Below, piece by piece: positions 22,495-34,278 of a stretch of DNA of 64,000 bases. The first letter of the stretch is position 1, and every line of letters begins with the position of its first letter. The position numbers and the translations under genes are program-made. The DNA is from Nyssa sinensis. Taxonomy: Eukaryota > Streptophyta > Magnoliopsida > Cornales > Nyssaceae. The notes under the pieces are model-generated. The model saw only the letters and a list, made by a program, of their open reading frames with translations, had not been told where the DNA came from and ran no database searches. Location of the stretch: assembly GCA_008638375.1 (NCBI GenBank), contig CM018052.1, forward strand, positions 18,132,450 to 18,196,449, in the 5' to 3' direction.

Positions 22495-24282
22495 TGTGAT
22501 ATCCCGACCCGGGATACGACACGTATACCGAGGCAAGTTGATTGAATAGTGTAATATGGGCTATTTAGAACTCTAAATTATTTTATTGTATGTACAGAAT
22601 AGTATCAGTAATATAGCTAGTGTCGGGTAGTACCCGAGCAACTTAGAACCTTACCTCGAAAAGCGTGCATGCATGCAACCCATGCATGCATACGTACGTA
22701 CACATGCATAGTTCATGAAATATTAGTGTATGTATACACGACTAAAAATACAGTTATACGTATTTATACGGTTATAAATACTTGTATAAAACTATGTATT
22801 TTATATGTATATATGTGTATAATGTAAATGTATTATGTATATAAATACAAGTGATTAAAATAAAATAAAGAAAAAGAGAAGGGAAGCTTCCAAGCAACCA
22901 CATATCAGTGCTGTGTGTGTGTGTGTCGGTTAAGTGATGTGTGTGTAGTGTGTGATATATATATTATATATATTACATATACACAAATATCCTACACCAC
23001 TTAAATGCAAAGTTGCATTTGGGAGAGGGAAAAATCAGAGCTCTTGGTCAAGAAAAGGGGCTCTAGAAGGGGGGAGAATCAAGAGAGAAAACTGAGAGGG
23101 GCGGTGGTGTGTCGTGTAAGGCATATATATATATATATATCTATATATGTATATGTGTGTGTTACATTAAAGGAAAGGAAAACAGAGAGCTTGGAGGGCC
23201 GTGAACACTGTCTAAGGTTGGAAATAACTTATGGAGAAGGGATAGAAGTGAACCAAGTGAAACCAGAAGAGGGAAGAAGAAGAAACAGGAAGAAATCAGA
23301 ATTTTGCAAGTAAGTGGGTTTGATTCAGTTTTCAATTTTAAACGTATGATAGGTTGTTTAAATACTAGGGTTCAAATCTGCATGATCTATAGGTTATTTT
23401 GCAAAAAGAATTAGGTTAAAAGGTGTAGAACCGAGAGAGAAATTTATAGTTGCAGGTTTCATGGATAAATCGGGTCATAGGGTTTTATGCCTTAAAACTT
23501 GGTTTAAACGATAAGAGAATGTTTGTATTAAGTGCAGAAACACATTTGAACTAGTTTGGGACCAAAACAGTAAAGAGATGAGCATGAAATCTCAAAAGAC
23601 CAGTTCACCGAAAAATCGGCCAGAACTGAAAATCACCCTGTTCGTAAGGTTAGAGAAGTTCAAATGGGAAACCGAAGATAAATTTATGATCCCCATGTGA
23701 TGAGGGATAAAATGGCATTGGAAATACATGAGAAAAATGAATGGGAACAGTCACCGGCGTCGGAAGGTACGCCGAAACCCTAATAAAACCTCACCGGAGC
23801 TTCGGGGAAGACGACCGAATTGTCGTGGGTCTATTCGGGTTAAAAGGAAACGGATCCGGGTCGGGACCCGACCGGAAATAAAATGGACATGAAACTGTGT
23901 CGTTTAGGGTTTTGAATTTAAATGGATTTTGGGCTGTTTGGTTGCAGGGATAATAAATGTGAATTAGGTTTGGGGGTTATCCAAACCATGGATAAGGTGG
24001 TTAGAATGGATATGTTATTTCGGTTCTCTAAATTTAACTGAACCGTTTGGTTCAGTGAGGAACCGAACCGGTTAGGGTTTCTAAATGGTGAACCCACTGG
24101 TTCAGACCGAGATTTAGGGAAATTCCATTTTGACCCCAAATATTTTAGGAAATTGTACTATGGCCCAAACAGAAAATTAATTAAATATTAATTTTTACAA
24201 TAATGCCCCTATTTCAAATATGGGTCAAACGAAGTCCAAATGAGACAAATGAATAGTCAAAACTTATTATCTCGGACGTTCT

Positions 24283-24446
24283 GAGTCCAATGGTGGGATC
24301 CGTTTTATGAGACGGAACCCCGAAGGATAAAATACCATAAAAGTGCAAAATGATCATTTTGCCCTTTTTAGTACAAAAGTCCAAATGAAATTCCGCGAAA
24401 GCCTAAACCGACTTTCTTTGGCGTTCCGGACTCAATGGTAAAGTCT
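24283..24446 (+). other. Two copies of the LTR palindrome GGACTCAATGGTGAGGTCC in solo LTR 1
   Basis: Copies at 24283-24301 (gagtccaatggtgggatcc) and 24428-24446 (ggactcaatggtaaagtct), about 145 bases apart. Each is followed by a stretch containing tcattttgccc or similar. The motif recurs in the LTRs of W, Z and X. Confidence 0.6.
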
Positions 24447-25302
24447 AAAATAGTATTTGAAATACTTATGATAGAAAGGCATAAAATTTGATGAATAGCA
24501 TTTATTCTGAAACGTATTCACTGATATATATAGGAAACTCCAAAGGCAAGGGTACATTCACGGATTTCTGAGATAGAATCACGATAGAAGTAAGTAAATC
24601 CCCTTTCTCTTCCATATGGTGTTTCCAAGCCAAGTTATTCTCTTTACTGGCAAACTTGTACTCTTGAAAGTACTTCACGTTATTGTTATCCACAATGCGA
24701 TATTGTTCTATCTTGTGGACATTGATTGACTGCTATGTCGTTGTTATCATGTGAACCACGCCTTGAAAGGCTTACTGCTATGTCTTTATTGTCTGTTATG
24801 TCTTTATTGTGAACCATGCCTTGAAAGGCTTACTGCTATGTCTTCGCTGAGTATATGATATTCCATTTTATACTTCTATGGAATAATGAATAATCATGAT
24901 ATGTTATGAATACGGGATTTGTGCTCAGTCACAATATCCATCCGATGCTTTCTGTATTAACTGGAGACCTAAGGGTCAAGTACATAAATGGACAGGTGGC
25001 AGGAATGAATTCCTCGAAGGCTTTCCACCGGCAATTGACTGGCATAAACATTGGCATTTTCATTGTATTTCCATTGGCATTTCATTTACATTTACATTGG
25101 CATTTTACCTGAGAACAGAGTAAATGCATCTCCTAAGAATTGGTATGATTACGTTATCGAATAACACTATTCCTTGTGACTTATCTTAAACTGAGAGGAC
25201 ACTCTTCATTGAATAGATTATGATCGGTTTATTGTGGCAGTACTTCTTGTTGTTGTATTGTTGTTGAGAGATTCATGTTGATGGTGTATCCATTGCTCCT
25301 AA

Positions 25303-25536
25303 TTGAACATTGTGACTTATTATTCATTGGCCTTCATGGCAACTGTTCTCATTGGCTATTACAACATCTCCTTCCTTATGATTGGCTATCATAATCTTAT
25401 TCATGGATTTGTATCTTATCGATACCAGTGTCGGAGACCTGTTTTTACTTGCTGCGCTCTCGTAGCTCATTCCCCCTATTTACCCCCATTTCAGGTGATG
25501 ACGCTGCAAGACCCCAGTAGGAGTCTGAGAGCGTAG
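25303..25536 (+). other. Short ORF in solo LTR 1, similar to an ORF in the W LTRs
   Basis: The C-terminal half (RYQCRRPVFTCCALVAHS, then PFQVM..QDPSRSLRA) matches the 67-residue ORF in both W LTRs (31711-31914 and 39242-39445, minus). Both start just before a hydrophobic segment with MIGYH. The similarity could reflect conserved nucleotide sequence alone, since the hairpin motif lies inside it. No known domain recognised. Confidence 0.35.
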
Positions 25537-25857
25537 GAGGACATTTTTGGGGAACTGTATCAGTCTATGTCTTAGTTCTCCCATGTATTCACCACCCTCG
25601 GGTGCTGGTTACATTTGGTTCTTATTTTGTTTATGTAGAACCATATTATGTATTGTAAAGACTTCTGCTAACATTGTGTATTGAAAGACTTCCGCTGATG
25701 TACTATTACTGATAAGACTTCCGCTGTTATTGTTTGAGGATTTTAGTACCTTGTATATTAGTACTATGATACAGGAATGGAAAAAATAGGGACGGCCTTC
25801 GGGTCGGCCCCGCGACACGAGATCTGCATAGGGTGGGTTTCGGGTCGTGACATAACA

Positions 25858-26817
25858 TAGTGGAGATTGGCATTTCCTGCCGTATAGTGCTTCATATGGT
25901 GCCATGCCAATACTGGACTGATAGCTGTTGTTATATCTGAACTCCACTAGCGATACCTGTTCCTCCCTGCTTCCCTTGAAGTCCATGACATAAAAGCGTA
26001 GCATATCCTCCAATGTCTAAATCGTCCTTTTAGACTGCCCATCAGTTTTTGGGTGATAGGCAGTATTGAGACTTAGTTTCTTGCCCATTGCTCTCTGTAG
26101 GCTACCCCAAAATCGGGACACGAATCTTGGGTCACAATCAGAAACTATAGAAATTGGGACTCCATGCAATCAAATAATTTCCTGAATATATAGCGCTGTT
26201 AATCGCTCCAATGTCTAGGTCATTTTGGTCGCAAGGAAGTGGGTTGTCTTTGTCAATCTGTCCATAATTTCCTATGTAGAATCACTCTTATGGGGGAGTC
26301 CTGGGCAACCCTGACACAAAATCCATCGTAATGTGCTCCTATTTCCACTCAAGTATTGGGAGTGGCTGCAAAAATCCACTAGGCTTTGACTTGCTGGCAC
26401 TTGACATGTCATGCTATTTACCCAACGATGTCCCTCTTCATTCCTGACCATTAATAAGTACTTCAGACATTGTGGTACATCTTGGTGTTTCCTGGGTGTA
26501 TGGAAAACTTTGAGTTATGCGCCCCGTCAAAGATCTCCTCTCTAATCTCAAGCACATCTAGCACATAGATTTTATCTAAAAAATATAGCACCCTATCTCA
26601 AAAAACAAATTCTGGATTCTTTCCTGCCTTAGCATCTTCACGAAGTTTAACTAACTTCTCATCTTGGGACTGCAGCTCTTTGATCCTTTCCACAATCGTT
26701 AGTCCGACTATCACATTGGCAAACATTGCCCGAGGTCTAGCAGAACCACTTCTATCTCCATCATTTCCAACTCTTTTAGTAACTCTCATTTTCTAGTCAA
26801 CAGACAAGCAAGAATCC
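25858..26817 (-). pseudogene. X integrase (zinc finger and core) and linker
   Basis: Aligns with W at 34860-35820. Recognisable pieces are [20 protein letters not shown] (25858-26013), the region of the catalytic Asp residues at about 26080-26330, the zinc-finger area near 26400-26500, and a linker at 26598-26789 ending MRVTKRVGN. Stops occur at several places (for example near 26017 and 26160). It is cut at 26817 by element Y; AATCC (26813-26817) is the left duplication copy. Confidence 0.88.
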
Positions 26818-29698
26818 TGTAGAGACTTGAAAATTGAGGGTAAAGTTTTCATTTTTTGCCTGTAGGGCACTATTCATGCGCAGTTTTACTAGTAGGGTAT
26901 TTACATGCATCATTTAAGCATAAATCATATTTAGAAGCATATTTTGAGTGTATCATAGAAGAGAAATATGCTTAGAATATTAAAATACACCTCTTGTAAA
27001 AAGTTGAGCCTGTTTGGATACAGTTTCAAAAATAGGACCAAAAGGGTGTCCTAGGTGACCCGGGTGGATCCGGCCAAACCCGGCCACAGGCGAAAATTTA
27101 TATTTTTGAAAACTTTCATTCAAAATGATTTTAAGAACTTTAGCTAAAACAAAATATCGAATTGAAGTGTTTCGGGACAGGTTGTAGTGTAACGGGGTCC
27201 CGGATTCATTAAAGGCAAAATGGTCATTTTGCTCCTTTGTTCCTCCACTATAAATACAGCCCTTAGTGTATTTTTTTCATATTTTGGTCTAAGATTCAAA
27301 GCAGAAGTCTTCCATGGAGAAAAATAAAGAAAAAGCCCTAGGTTCTCCAAGCTTCAAGATACCAAAACACACTCCTAGGCCAAGATTCTTGTAAGACTTC
27401 CTTCTAGGAAGTTGTTCTTCTCATCAAGACCTATATTCTTACCAATCTGTTCAACTGTGCAGCTACCACAGCTCTCTCGGTTTGAGAAAAACTATTCTAG
27501 GTATGATACCTTGCTAAGTTAGGAATAGATTTGAGTTTTCTTGCCTTTCTATGTGTTGATTGAATGATTTTGGTGTTTACTTGATGTTAAGAAATCACTT
27601 AGGTAGTAGTTGCTTTGAAAACCAAAAGTTAATTTTTTATGTATTTGTGTGTTCTTTGTTATTTTTTGGGAATTTGGTAAGTGATGAACATGTAACTTGT
27701 TGGTATGTTTGATTCATTGTATTCTAGCATATGTTCATGCAGAGAAACTTTTGTGGTTTGAGAGTTATGAATTATTCCATGAGTTGGTAGTTTGTGTATT
27801 TGTATTTCCTTTGAGGAATTGTGAAAGTGATGAACATGAGACTTAATCATATACTTAATTCATTGAATTGTGACTTACATTCATGTAGACAAAGTATTGT
27901 GAATTTGAAGTTATGCTTTACGTTATGAAAGAGGCATATTTTTAAGTTATGCTCCATGTGTTGATGGAATGTTTTATTGAATTGCATAAGAATGAAATCA
28001 TGGCATTTTGGCATATTGTGATTCCTTGGAAACATGGCGTGGGTTGAGCACTTGGTGCTATGCATTATGAGGGTGTAGATCTTGTGGTGAAAAATCCAAA
28101 TTGGCCATTGGTACTCATGCCAACGGGGACGGACCGTGAAGTGAGACATCGAGTGGTACTCGATGGACCAACAGGGAAGGATCGTGAAATCGAGACATGG
28201 GTGTGGCATAGAGTTTGCATATATGCGTCATGCATATCACCTTTGCATTGCATTGATGAATGGGTAGATGTATAGATTTTTGAAATGTACACTTGCACAT
28301 GCCACACCTTGAATTTGTCCCTAGCATTAGCTTCGTGTCATACCAGCAGTTGAGCTGACCCATTCATGGGATATCATATTACAAACGAGACTGCCAGTAC
28401 TTGAAGACTTGATGAAGTCTTGAAGGATGAAGGGGGAAGTGGACCATGGAGGATTTTTGGCCCTTGAGGCATATTTTGACGTTGTACAAGGGCATAAGCT
28501 CTAAACCATGCATATGAAATGATGTTGTAGAAGATTTGTGTATTATGAAAAGAACGGAAAAGACCTTATATGTTGTAATAAATATAACGATGTGACCTTT
28601 AAAGTTCAAGTATATGTGTAGGTGCGATGAATTGTACATATTTAAATGATGTATATTTAAATTCAATGAGATTGTGGCCATCGAGTGAGGATGGAATGTG
28701 CAAACTCATACTTAAAAAATGTATCATGTATATTTGGTAAGGAAAAAGACTTAGAAAACAAAGGGCGTTATGTCAAAATTTTGGGAAAATAAAAGAATTA
28801 TATAAGTGTGTAAAACACCTTTTAATTAGGCGGGAAAAGTGCTCAAAATAGAGGGTTAGAAACCTTGGGGAAATGGACTGAAAATTAAAGAAAAGTGGCT
28901 TGAGAAACTTGGAAAAAAATATTGAAAAACAGAGAAAATTCTCGCAGCCATGAACAGTAAAAATTAGCTTGCAGTCAGTACAGTAACCAACCCTCTGCCC
29001 TGCCGCCCAGTCACCCAGCCTGCGCCCATGGCGCGCATGCCTCTGCGCCATGCACGTGCCTGCCCGCCTGCAGCCGCCCCCTGCGCGAGCGCCTTGCGTG
29101 CCCGTGCTCGCCTGCTGCTGCCCTTGCGTCCCCTACTCGTGCTGCCTTGCTGCTGTGCAATGGCTATCCAAGGCTTGTCATGTCATGCCACTACCCTCCT
29201 TTCAAATCCATTTCAAGGCCATTTAATTACATGATTTACCCTATTTTTGAGCCCATTTTAGGCTATTTTAGGCCAGTACATCAAGCCATGTTGGACATTT
29301 TTTTGGGAGACATTTTAGTCATGTTTCAAGGCCATGTTTGGCCACTTACTAGGACAATTTTTTTTGGACAGTTTGACTTACACTTGGCCCATGTCTTAGG
29401 ACATTTGGGGCCTTTTTGGACCATTATCCATGGGCATATCTAGAGACATTGAGTGAGCTATTCTAGAAGCCATTTTTTAATATGACTTAAACTATTTCAA
29501 ATATTAATTGGGAGAGATGCTTGAGCAACATTAGGAGACCATTTTGGTTGAGTTAAAAGGCAAGTCTTCACTTATAATTTTGACAGAAACATGGGGAAAT
29601 GAATGAATGATCAATTAAATCTACCTTATGACCTTTCGTTTACCTTTCTTCTTTCATTTCACTTGCTCCTCGGGTTTGTGAAAATTCTGGGCGTGACA
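26818..29698 (+). repeat. Y 5' LTR
   Basis: Opens TGTAGAGACTTG and closes GGGCGTGACA; 2881 bases. It aligns along its length with 44171-47049. A TATA box lies at 27249-27256. A GC-rich block (28985-29160) contrasts with the AT-rich rest. ORFs such as 27847-28209 and 28065-28307 (minus) occur at matching places in the other LTR but read as His/Cys-rich translation of non-coding repeats. Confidence 0.9.
27249..27256 (+). promoter_or_regulatory. Y 5' LTR TATA box
   Basis: tataaata in ccactataaatacagccc. The same context is kept in the 3' LTR at 44604-44612 (ccactataaatatagcccc). It would start the Y transcript roughly 30 bases downstream. Confidence 0.6.
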
Positions 29699-29700
29699 AT

Positions 29701-29888
29701 GTTGTATTAGAGCTTAGGTTCGAATACTTAGGGACCGTAGGGTATTGTTAAACACAATAGGACCACGACGCATGATTTTAATTATTTATAAACATTGTGT
29801 AATATGTAGGCTTTGACAGCTAGGTATTAGAACTCTAGTTGGAGAATACATAGCGATGATGGGGTGTTGTTGAACACCATGGAACCTA
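29701..29888 (+). repeat. Tandem duplication of the Y primer-binding region
   Basis: Two blocks share order and words: ttgtattagagcttaggttcgaatacttag...gggtattgttaaacacaatagg (29702) and aggtattagaactctagttggagaatacatag...gggtgttgttgaacaccatgg (29822). Each contains a PBS-like word and then a small inverted repeat (ttgttaaacacaa; ttgttgaacacc). Confidence 0.65.
29702..29713 (+). other. Y primer-binding site (tRNA-iMet type)
   Basis: ttgtattagagc, against TGGTATCAGAGC, three bases inside the 5' LTR, with two changes. A second, similar sequence (ggtattagaactc) lies 120 bases downstream. Confidence 0.7.
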
Positions 29889-30914
29889 GAAGAAAATGTG
29901 TGACATAGTGTGAACTGTCGGTGGTATGTGATAAGGCCTTGTGTGTTATGTGACTATTTATACTTGAAGCGTGAGTAGTTGGGATTATGTGTTAGTTAAT
30001 ACTATACTATAATACATGGTTATGTGAGTTGGTGCAGTGAAGCGTATGATGTAGTTAATATGTGTATTGGCATTACTGGGTGTGATAACTTGGTATGTGA
30101 TAACATGGTATGTGACTTAGTACATGTTCACGTACATTATAGATCGATACTTGTTTGCCTTTAGGATATTATGTAGCATTATGGGAGAATGCTATGGGTG
30201 TGTGTATATTGTATTGCTTAAATGGATTTTCTGGTGAGAGACTACATTTAAGTTGGGTGAGAAGTTGTTATTTAATTATTGTGAACAATGGGTGGTAGTG
30301 GTTTACGTGAGTTTTATAACTTATGATTAAGCAAGTTTGTCTATAGGATTGTTAGATTATCAGGTAATGATTAATGATCTCTTGTCTTAGGAGAATTGTA
30401 TCAACATGAATGGTTTGAAAATATGGATATGGATTGATCCAAATTATGATGTAATTGACTTTTGATTTCATGCTTAGGATGGATATTGATAAATCCAAGT
30501 GATGTGAATCTAAAAGTTGGGGGTTGAAATGATTTCTTTATTGGACTCGAATATGTTATCTTGTGGTGGCTTGTGGAGGTAACCTAGTGATGGATACTGT
30601 TGTCTTACCTAGTCCTATAAAATGATCGATACTAACTGTGATGAGAATAGTGGATTGATTAAATGAACCTATGAAAATAAGCCTTGTGAAAATAATGAGC
30701 TGCTTGAATTGGACCAAATGAAGGTGTGAATCATGAACCTAGTTCTAGCATAATTTATAAGATTGATTACATAATTATGATTGAATGAAGGATGAACATT
30801 GATTTTTTCTTTGAAGGAAATTGTATTTCAGGTTAAGAGTTGGATGATGTAAATTTTTGAATAAGAGCCTTGTGTTTAAGATGCAAATTATGTGAATATA
30901 CTTGGGGTAGTGTG
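29889..30914 (+). other. Y interior, presumed decayed gag region
   Basis: AT- and TG-rich sequence with no open frame of note. Position between the PBS and the protease scrap implies former leader and gag, but I cannot recognise any gag or zinc-knuckle residue pattern. Confidence 0.4.
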
Positions 30915-31127
30915 ACACTGACGAGAATCTGTAGAGATTGCTCGATAGAGGTAGCTGATTGCGTCCTTTATTTTGACTTCATTCTACTTGACATGCTTAG
31001 TTTTGGCATTATATTGAGGACGTATTGGTTGTTTATTTTTTGGGCAAGTGTAGACTGCTACAGGGGGAAAGTGACGGTGTGTACTCCTGAGGAAGATAGT
31101 TTTTATTTCACGGGGTGTCTGTAGATT
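30915..31127 (+). pseudogene. Y protease remnant
   Basis: The plus frame reads IILRTYWLFIFWASVDCYRGKVTV and ends EEDSFYFTG. This matches the C-terminal part of gypsy proteases, where '[13 protein letters not shown]....V' is followed by 'F.F.G'. The active-site D(T/S)G should lie just upstream but is not readable. The pattern is weak but in the expected place for a gypsy element. Confidence 0.6.
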
Positions 31128-31427
31128 CTTCTAGGATGGACTTTGTTATGAGTTAGGATATGTTAGACCTCAACTTAATTGGATTGGTTTGGATTACGTG
31201 ATTAGGTGAATGCTTGTTGATTTAGTGTGTGAAATCATACAATATGTGGTATGTTTGATTTTTGATGAACTGGGGATATATGATTATATCTATGTAGTAA
31301 ACCTAGTGATTTATGAGATAGACTATGTGCTTAGTGATCTATAAGATAGGCTATGTGCCTGGACATCCATAGGGTCGGCTATGTGCCTGGTTACCTATAT
31401 GGTAAGCTGTATATTCATTTACGTATA
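31128..31427 (+). other. Y interior, left of W
   Basis: Non-coding. Three near-copies of a short word, cta(t)gtgcctgg / atgtgcttagtgatctataagatag, recur at about 31320-31400 (ctatgtgc.t.g..atc.ata.g.t.ggctatgtgcctgg). It ends with GTATA (31423-31427), the left duplication of W. Confidence 0.5.
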
Positions 31428-31710
31428 TGTCACGACCCGAAACCCACCCTATGGGGATTTCGTGTCGCGGGGCCGACCCTAAGGCCGTCCCTACTTTCTC
31501 CATTCCTGTATCGTAGTACTAATATGCAAAGTACCAAATTCTTAAAACAATAACAACGGAAGTTTATCACTACAATAGTCAGCGGAAGTCTTAACATACA
31601 TCATATGGTTTTACAGTACCAAGTCAAAACTAAACATAACCAGCACCCGTGGGTGGTGAATACATGGGAGAATTAAAACATAGTCTGATACAATTCTTCA
31701 AAATATCCCC

Positions 31711-31914
31711 CTACGCTTCCAGACTTCTATTGAGGTCTTGCGGTACCATTACCTGAAAAGGGGTAAGTAGGGTGGAATGAGCTACAAGAGCCCAGCAAGT
31801 AAATACAGATCTCCGACACTGGTATCGAGGATCATAAAAGAATATGAATCCAAGAATAAGAATATGATAGCCAATCATAAAAAAATAAGATGCTATGATA
31901 GCCAATGGGAACAA
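31711..31914 (-). other. Short ORF in W 3' LTR
   Basis: Sixty-seven residues, identical to the ORF at 39242-39445 in the 5' LTR. It starts MFPLAIIASYFFMIGYH, a hydrophobic segment, then RYQCRRSVFTCWALVAHS. The related ORF in solo LTR 1 (25303-25536) suggests either coding constraint or simply conserved LTR sequence. Confidence 0.35.
31779..31793 (-). other. LTR hairpin (W 3' LTR)
   Basis: On the element strand, GGGCT-cttgt-AGCTC: five pairs with one G-U wobble replacing the A-U pair of X. The copy in the 5' LTR is at 39310-39324. Confidence 0.55.
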
Positions 31915-32705
31915 TTGTCATGATGGCAAATGAACAGTGGAATCACAATGTGTAATCAGTAGGAATGGCTTAACAATGTCCTGAAATTCTCAACGATAAT
32001 ACAATAACAAGAAGTACTGCCAATATAATTGATCACAATAAATCAATAAAGGAATATCTCGCAATACAAGATAATCACAAGAATAATGTAATTCAACAAT
32101 TATAGTTGAGCAATCGTGTAAGAGATGCTTTTATTCTATGTCAGGGCTTAGCACGTCCTCGGTCCTTGGGGGCCCGGTTTACCCCCTTCAGTGCATTCCA
32201 GTGTATGGCCATATGTCCGTTCACGGACTCGACCCGAAGGTCTTCAGTGTATTTAAAAGCATCGGATGGATATTGTGACTGAGCACAAATCCAGTATACA
32301 TAAACATTTCATGATCATAAATGATTCCATAGGAGTATATAAAAATGGAATATCATCAATTCAATGAAAACATAACAATAGGCATTTCAAAGCACGGTTC
32401 AACATGATAACAATAGTACAACAATAAATCAATGTCCACCAGATAGAACAATATCACATTGTGGAGACAATAACACCAGATACGCTCAGGAGTACAAGTT
32501 TGGCAGTAAAAGAATGAACTTGGCTTGATAACACCACATGGAAGAGAAAGGGTATCTACTTACCTCTAATGAAATCTTAGCTTAGAAATTCGTGAGTGGG
32601 CCCTTCCCCTTCAAGTTCCCTATATATCAATAAACGTGTTTCAGAATAAATGTTTATTCATCAATCTTACGTCTCGTCATCTTAAGTATCTCTAATGCCA
32701 ATTTA

Positions 32706-32872
32706 GACTTCACCATTGAGTCCATAGGGTTCGGAATAATAAAAATTCACTAGTTCTTTAATTTAATCGGAGTCCATTTGACTCACTTATGAAGCAGGGG
32801 TATTTTGGTAATTTTTACAAGTTGTAACTTTTCGGGACTCTGTCTCATGAAACGGGCCTCACCATTGGACTC
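32706..32872 (-). other. Two copies of the LTR palindrome in W 3' LTR
   Basis: gacttcaccattgagtcc (32706-32723) and gggcctcaccattggactc (32854-32872), the reverse complement of the GGACTCAATGGTGAGGTCC-type motif. Counterparts in the 5' LTR are at 40237-40254 and 40385-40403. Confidence 0.6.
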
Positions 32873-34230
32873 AGAGCATCCGAGATAATAAAAATTGACT
32901 AATCATTTACCTTATTTGGACCTCGTTTGACCCACTTTTGAGTCAGGGGTATTTTTGTAAAATTAACATTTAATTAATTTTTCTTTTTGGGCCTTAGTGT
33001 AATTATTCAAAACATTTGGGGCCGGTTCATAAATTCCATAAGCTGCGGTCTGAACCAGTTGGTTCAGACCCCAAAACCCTAAACCGGTCAGCCTTTCTTC
33101 TGAACCAAACGGTTCAGTTTCATTCAAGAACCGGAATACAATAACCCAATTCCCTATCCCTATCCATGGTTCGGTTAACCCCTAAACCCCATCTCTATTT
33201 ATTGTCTCTGCAACCAAACAGCCCAATTGATTTTAATTTTACATTCAAAACGACATAGCATCACTGCCCCTAATCATTTTCGGTCGGGTCCCGACCCGGT
33301 CCGACCCAAACCCGGTCCCGTTATGACCCGAAGAAGCCCCCGACTATCCGGTCGTCTTCTCCGGTTGGTTTTCCGACCACGGTCGCCGGAACAATGCAAT
33401 ACCTCACGGATCTTCATGGTTTTACGTCCAAAATTCACTGTTTTTCTTCCCAATGAAATCTAAGATTGCAAGGAATATTTTAGGACTGTTTTTAACCTCC
33501 AACCTCATCGGTTTCATGCACCCATTCCCAGTTTCCGGCGTTGCACCGGTGAGGGAATAACCGGCCATAAAATGGCCATTTCTTGACCATTTAATCTAAT
33601 TCAAAGTGTTTTGAGATCCTGGGGTAATTTCCTATGCATATTATGGTTCAATTTTCCATTTAGGTCCACCTATTTTAAATCACCATTTCTAACAGAAACT
33701 CAATTTCTTTCTTTTTCTTTTGTTTTTCCTTCTTTGTTTCAGATCCTACTATTCCAGTAAGCAATTCTATAATTATACAAAGTGAATTTAAAGAACAAAG
33801 GCGCAGGGGTTTACCTGTTCTCAAGCAACTGCTATACCTCAAATTTCAGCTTTCTCTCTCTATCTCTAAGTCTGATTCTATTTTTTTCTCTCTTCAATTA
33901 CCTTCTTTATTCCTTAACCGACCCTCAGTCGGTGACCCTTGCCACCTGTAGCTGCGGTGGCAGCATACCCGAGCACCCAAGACACCTCACCAAATTTTCT
34001 TATATATATATATATACATATTATTCAATTTACCATATATATATTTATATACCGTACTCAAATTATATATATACATATGTATTCATGAGATCACTTAATA
34101 CATTATTATGCATACATATTCATATACACATATCCATTTAATTATGCAACATAACTTAAAACAGTTCGGGTTTTATTATTGTATCGACTTACCTCGATAT
34201 TTGTGCCGTACCCCGGGTCGGGGTATTACA

Positions 34231-34250
34231 TCCTTACCCCCTTAAAAATA
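34231..34250 (-). other. W polypurine tract
   Basis: Plus-strand tccttacccccttaaaaata, read on the minus strand as a purine run (aagggggtaagga) directly before TGTAATACCCC of the 3' LTR. Confidence 0.85.
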
Positions 34251-34278
34251 AGTTTGTCCCCAAACTTAGCATACACGA

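Larger units (their letters stand above)
22495..25852 (+). mobile_element. Solo LTR 1 (gypsy, same family as W), 3358 bp
   Basis: Opens TGTGATATCCCGACCCGGGA and closes GGGTTTCGGGTCGTGACA, with TAACA on both sides (22490-22494 and 25853-25857). No gag or pol is present. The last 60 bases match the inverted end of the W LTR almost exactly, and the start matches it partly, so it is a W-family LTR of a longer subfamily. Solo LTRs arise by recombination between the two LTRs of a full element. Within it are an (AT)n/(GT)n-rich zone (22740-23165), palindromes at 24283 and 24428, and an ORF at 25303-25536. Confidence 0.93.
31428..34230 (-). repeat. W 3' LTR
   Basis: Plus-strand ends TGTCACGACC and GGGGTATTACA. 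It carries a TA-rich tract (34002-34085), the palindromes at 32706 and 32854, the hairpin at 31779, and the 67-residue minus ORF at 31711-31914. ORFs at 33227 and 33782 are shadows repeated in the other LTR. Confidence 0.97.

Noticed and set aside
27847..28363. Overlapping His/Cys-rich minus ORFs, with relatives at 45237-45680
   Set aside because: They lie in both LTRs of Y, so recurrence is due to LTR duplication; low-complexity translation with no family pattern.
31428..34230. Host genes suggested by ORFs in W LTRs (33227-33463, 33782-34141)
   Set aside because: The same ORFs recur in the other LTR (40758-40994, 41470-41670) and contain repeat-derived, low-complexity sequence.
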